Assembly: GCF_014698045.1 (NCBI RefSeq)
Contig: NZ_JACJSE010000013.1
Coordinates: 119,530 to 183,529, forward strand
Reading direction: 5' to 3'
Origin: Aulosira sp. FACHB-615
GTDB lineage: Bacteria > Cyanobacteriota > Cyanobacteriia > Cyanobacteriales > Nostocaceae
Length of the DNA stretch: 64,000 nt
Shown in pieces: positions 61,410-64,000 of this stretch; within the stretch, counting starts at the first letter, position 1, and each line of letters opens with the position of its first letter. The notes beneath the pieces are model-generated. The model was not told the DNA's origin, ran no database searches, and was given only the letters and a program-made list of their open reading frames with translations. The position numbers were made by a program, and so were the translations under genes.

Positions 61410-64000
61410 CTAGAAAATCAAGTTATTCTGGCTGAAGTTACTAGCAGTAAAGTTATTGAGTGTGACTAAGGTGGTGAAAGTCGCACTGCTACCAACACCA
61501 TCAGCGTCAACTTGGATGAGAGTATTTGACCCAGATTGTATGCCTCTGATGTAACCGTTGGCGATAGGATTTGTGCCTGTGTAGTTGAAGCTGGCTAACA
61601 GAGATTGTACTACTAGAACATCATTTGTACTGCTGAAGTCAGTAATAGTATCAATTCCTTCACTAAGACTGTTAAAGACAAATTTATCATTACCAGTGCC
61701 ACCAGTTAGCTTGTCGTTACCAACACCACCAACGAGCGTATCATTACCATTACCGCCAGTCAGAGTATCATTGCCATTACCCCCATCAAGGATATCATCG
61801 CCATCGCCACTATTGAGGGTGTCATTTTCATCACCACCGAATAAGTTATTGTTGGCGGTGTTACCAGTGATGGTATTTCTCAAAGCATTACCAGTACCAT
61901 TGATGGCATTGCTACCAGTGAGAATGAGGTTTTCTAAATTGTTGCCTAATGTCCAAGTAATAGCAGAACGGACTGTATCAGTCCCTTCATTGGCTAATTC
62001 TACAATTTGGTCGTTGCTGCTATCAACGTAGTAAGTATCATTACCAGCACCACCAATCATCAAGTCATCGCCTACACCACCGTCAAGGGAATCATTACCA
62101 GCACCGCCATCAAGAGTATCGTTACCTGCATCTCCTTTGAGGGTATCATCATTGTCGCCACCAAACAGCTTGTTATCAGCAGTGTTACCTGTAATGCTGT
62201 TTTTCAGAGCATTGCCAGTACCATCAATGGCAATGTTGCCAGTTAAGATCAGATTTTCTACATTGTCACCTAATATTGAGGTGACACTAGCACGGACAGT
62301 ATCAGTTCCCTCATTGAATACTTCTGTGATTTGGTCGTTAATACTATCAACGTAGTAAGTATCGTTACCAGTACCGCCAATCATTAAGTCATTGCCAAAA
62401 CCACCGTCAAGGGTATCGTTGCCTGCACCACCATTTAGAGTGTCGTTACCTACGTCTCCTTTCAGGTTGTCATTGCCATCACTACCAATAATTATGTCGT
62501 CACCAACACCACCATCTAAGGTGTCATTACCTGCACCGCCATCGAGGGTGTCGTTGCCTGCATCTCCTTTGAGGGTGTCATCATTATCACCGCCAAACAG
62601 GTTGTTATCGGCAGTGTTACCTGTAATGCTGTTTTTCAAAGCATTCCCAGTACCATCAATAGCACTGTTGCCAGTTAAGATGAGGTTTTCTACGTTATCG
62701 CCGAGAGTCCAAGTGACATTGGCTCGAACTGTATCTGTACCTTCGTTTACTGCTTCTGTGATTTGGTCGTTGCTGCTATCGACGTAATAAGTATCGTTCC
62801 CAGCACCACCAAACATTAAGTCATCGCCAACACCGCCATCTAAGGAATCATTACCTGCACCAGCATTTAAGGTATCATCACCCTCTTTACCATTGAGGGT
62901 GTTACTGCCACTATTGCCTGTAATGGTGTTGTTGAGTGCATTACCTGTACCTGAGATGTTGCCTGTACCAGTTAAAATCAGGTTTTCTACATTTTCGCTG
63001 AGTGTATGGCTAACTGAGGTGCGGACAGTATCAGTTCCTGACTCTAGGTTCTCAAATACTTTGTCGCCACTGTTATCAACAATATAGGTGTCATCGCCTA
63101 ATCCACCATTCATGGTATCTGCGCCGCTACCACCATCCAGGGTATCGTTACCTGCTAAACCAGACAGGTTATCATTGCCACCTAAACCCTCGATAATGTC
63201 GTTGTTGGATGTACCGATAATGGTGTTGTTGCCAGATGTGCCTGTGAGGTTGCGAGTGTTAATGGTAAAGATATCACTAGCGATCGCACCCTGGCTATCC
63301 GTAGCCACTACCTTAATATTGATGATGCCGACATCACTCAGGCTAGGAGTACCACTGAAAGTACTAGTGGCGGGGTTAAAAGTTAACCAGCTTGGTAGCG
63401 GTGAGTCATTTACTAGGGTAGCTGTGTAGGTGAGGCTGTCGCCTGCGTCTACGTCTGTGAAAGTGTTAGCGGGAAGGGTGAAACTGAAAAGACTTTTTGC
63501 ACCGATAATTTGATCTGCGATCGCACTTCCTAATATTGGTGCATCATTAGTATTAGCCACTGTCAAAGTGAAGATATCACTGACACTTGCACCAGATTTA
63601 TCAGTGGCGTTGACTTTGATGTTCAGCGTACCAACTTCACTGTTACTTGGAGTCCCACTAAATGTGCGGGTTGTGGTGTTAAAGCTTAACCAACTTGGTA
63701 AAACTGCACCGTTTTCTAAGGTGGCGGTGTAGGTGAGGATGTCGCCTGCATCTACATCATTAAAGGTAGTACCGGGAATTTGGAAGCTAAAGGCACTGTC
63801 TTCTGTAGCTGTTTGGTCAACAATTGGGTTAGCAACTACTGGTGGTTGATTAAGTTTTTGGTTGCCAAAGTCAAGTTCACTAGCAATTTGCCCAGCCGTG
63901 AGGGTAACTGTATGGGTTAATCTGACTGAACCACTCGGTAAGTAAAGTGGATCATCGCTGGAGTTGTTATTAGGGTTGGAATTGCCAGAATTTGTTGGTT
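61410..64000 (-). CDS. RTX/cadherin-like secreted protein, 5' end beyond window
   Basis: The minus-strand frame is open from the right edge (64000) to TAG at 61410, at least 863 residues; an internal GTG at 63566 is not a real start. Order seen: a segment ending LTAGQIASELDFGN (SdrD-B-like), two cadherin/He_PIG-type domains of about 95 aa each (VDAGDILTYTATLENGAVLP and VDAGDSLTYTATLVNDSPLP units with SWLSF/SWLTF), then about 20 RTX nonapeptide blocks (GGxGxDxLxG) in groups, three of which are near copies containing YYVDSSNDQI. The C-terminal ~80 residues resemble a type-1 secretion signal region. It is a Ca-binding, ABC-exported surface or extracellular protein. Function unknown; adhesion or envelope role is a guess. 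Confidence 0.85.
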   Translation of the reverse strand, partial: PTNSGNSNPNNNSSDDPLYLPSGSVRLTHTVTLTAGQIASELDFGNQKLNQPPVVANPIVDQTATEDSAFSFQIPGTTFNDVDAGDILTYTATLENGAVLPSWLSFNTTTRTFSGTPSNSEVGTLNIKVNATDKSGASVSDIFTLTVANTNDAPILGSAIADQIIGAKSLFSFTLPANTFTDVDAGDSLTYTATLVNDSPLPSWLTFNPATSTFSGTPSLSDVGIINIKVVATDSQGAIASDIFTINTRNLTGTSGNNTIIGTSNNDIIEGLGGNDNLSGLAGNDTLDGGSGADTMNGGLGDDTYIVDNSGDKVFENLESGTDTVRTSVSHTLSENVENLILTGTGNISGTGNALNNTITGNSGSNTLNGKEGDDTLNAGAGNDSLDGGVGDDLMFGGAGNDTYYVDSSNDQITEAVNEGTDTVRANVTWTLGDNVENLILTGNSAIDGTGNALKNSITGNTADNNLFGGDNDDTLKGDAGNDTLDGGAGNDTLDGGVGDDIIIGSDGNDNLKGDVGNDTLNGGAGNDTLDGGFGNDLMIGGTGNDTYYVDSINDQITEVFNEGTDTVRASVTSILGDNVENLILTGNIAIDGTGNALKNSITGNTADNKLFGGDNDDTLKGDAGNDTLDGGAGNDSLDGGVGDDLMIGGAGNDTYYVDSSNDQIVELANEGTDTVRSAITWTLGNNLENLILTGSNAINGTGNALRNTITGNTANNNLFGGDENDTLNSGDGDDILDGGNGNDTLTGGNGNDTLVGGVGNDKLTGGTGNDKFVFNSLSEGIDTITDFSSTNDVLVVQSLLASFNYTGTNPIANGYIRGIQSGSNTLIQVDADGVGSSATFTTLVTLNNFTASNFSQNNLIF

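Noticed and set aside
61585..63429. Plus-strand Pro/Leu/Ser-rich frames opposite the RTX gene
   Set aside because: Antisense shadows of GGxGxD repeats; composition is explained by the sense strand.

Overview
The window looks like chromosomal DNA from a filamentous, heterocyst-forming cyanobacterium (order Nostocales, Nostoc/Anabaena/Calothrix type). The evidence is AT-rich DNA with many GCGATCGC (HIP1) octamers, dispersed Nostoc-style intergenic repeats (GGGAGTA heptamers, CGCAGAGG-type repeats, a 29-bp GC-rich repeat, a GATCCCCGACTTC hairpin), CHAT/TPR/WD40 proteins, and a complete heterocyst glycolipid (HGL) locus.

Region 1 (1-13.5 kb) is a cluster of four exported caspase-fold (clan CD) proteins: a TPR-CHAT protein, a Tat-exported orthocaspase, a WD40(about 30 repeats)-TPR-CHAT giant, and a CHAT paralogue that has lost both catalytic residues. 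The giant and the dead CHAT gene form a tight two-gene operon. A 3' fragment of another TPR gene sits at the left edge.

Region 2 (13.6-24.1 kb) holds ordinary genes, all on the minus strand: a peptidoglycan-binding-domain protein, a PhoD-like metallophosphatase, an ACT-domain malic enzyme, a two-gene histidine-kinase operon (one receiver domain lacks its phosphoacceptor Asp), a PQ-loop-like membrane protein and a heme-oxygenase-fold protein.

Region 3 (24.7-52.8 kb) is the HGL island. On the minus strand runs a PUFA-synthase-like PKS operon: hglE (KS-AT-ACP-ACP-half KR), a KR-DH protein, a KS (hglD position), a decarboxylase-like dead KS plus AT (hglC), an FMN enoyl reductase (hglA) and the ACP-thioester reductase hglB/hetM. 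Divergently on the plus strand lie hgdB-hgdC (DevBC-like export components without an ATPase gene), hgdA (epimerase), a DUF2141 protein, two tandem GT2 glycosyltransferases and hglT (GT4). As I recall it, this is the arrangement of the Anabaena PCC 7120 locus all5341-alr5357, but hetN and hetI do not follow hglB. Between the two arms lie a small conserved protein and a ParB-like/degenerate-methyltransferase fusion.

Region 4 (52.8-64 kb) is accessory. The 3' 46 nt of a tRNA-Gly(TCC), with its terminator, mark a likely integration boundary. To the right follow a NACHT-WD40 (NLR-like STAND) protein with a possible nuclease-fold N-terminal domain, two antitoxin-PIN toxin pairs, a pRiA4b-ORF3-like gene broken by an in-frame TGA, and the 3' part of a large RTX/cadherin-like secreted protein that runs off the window. 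A degenerate 34-bp direct repeat brackets the NLR-toxin segment. No integrase, transposase, complete tRNA, rRNA or CRISPR array was seen.
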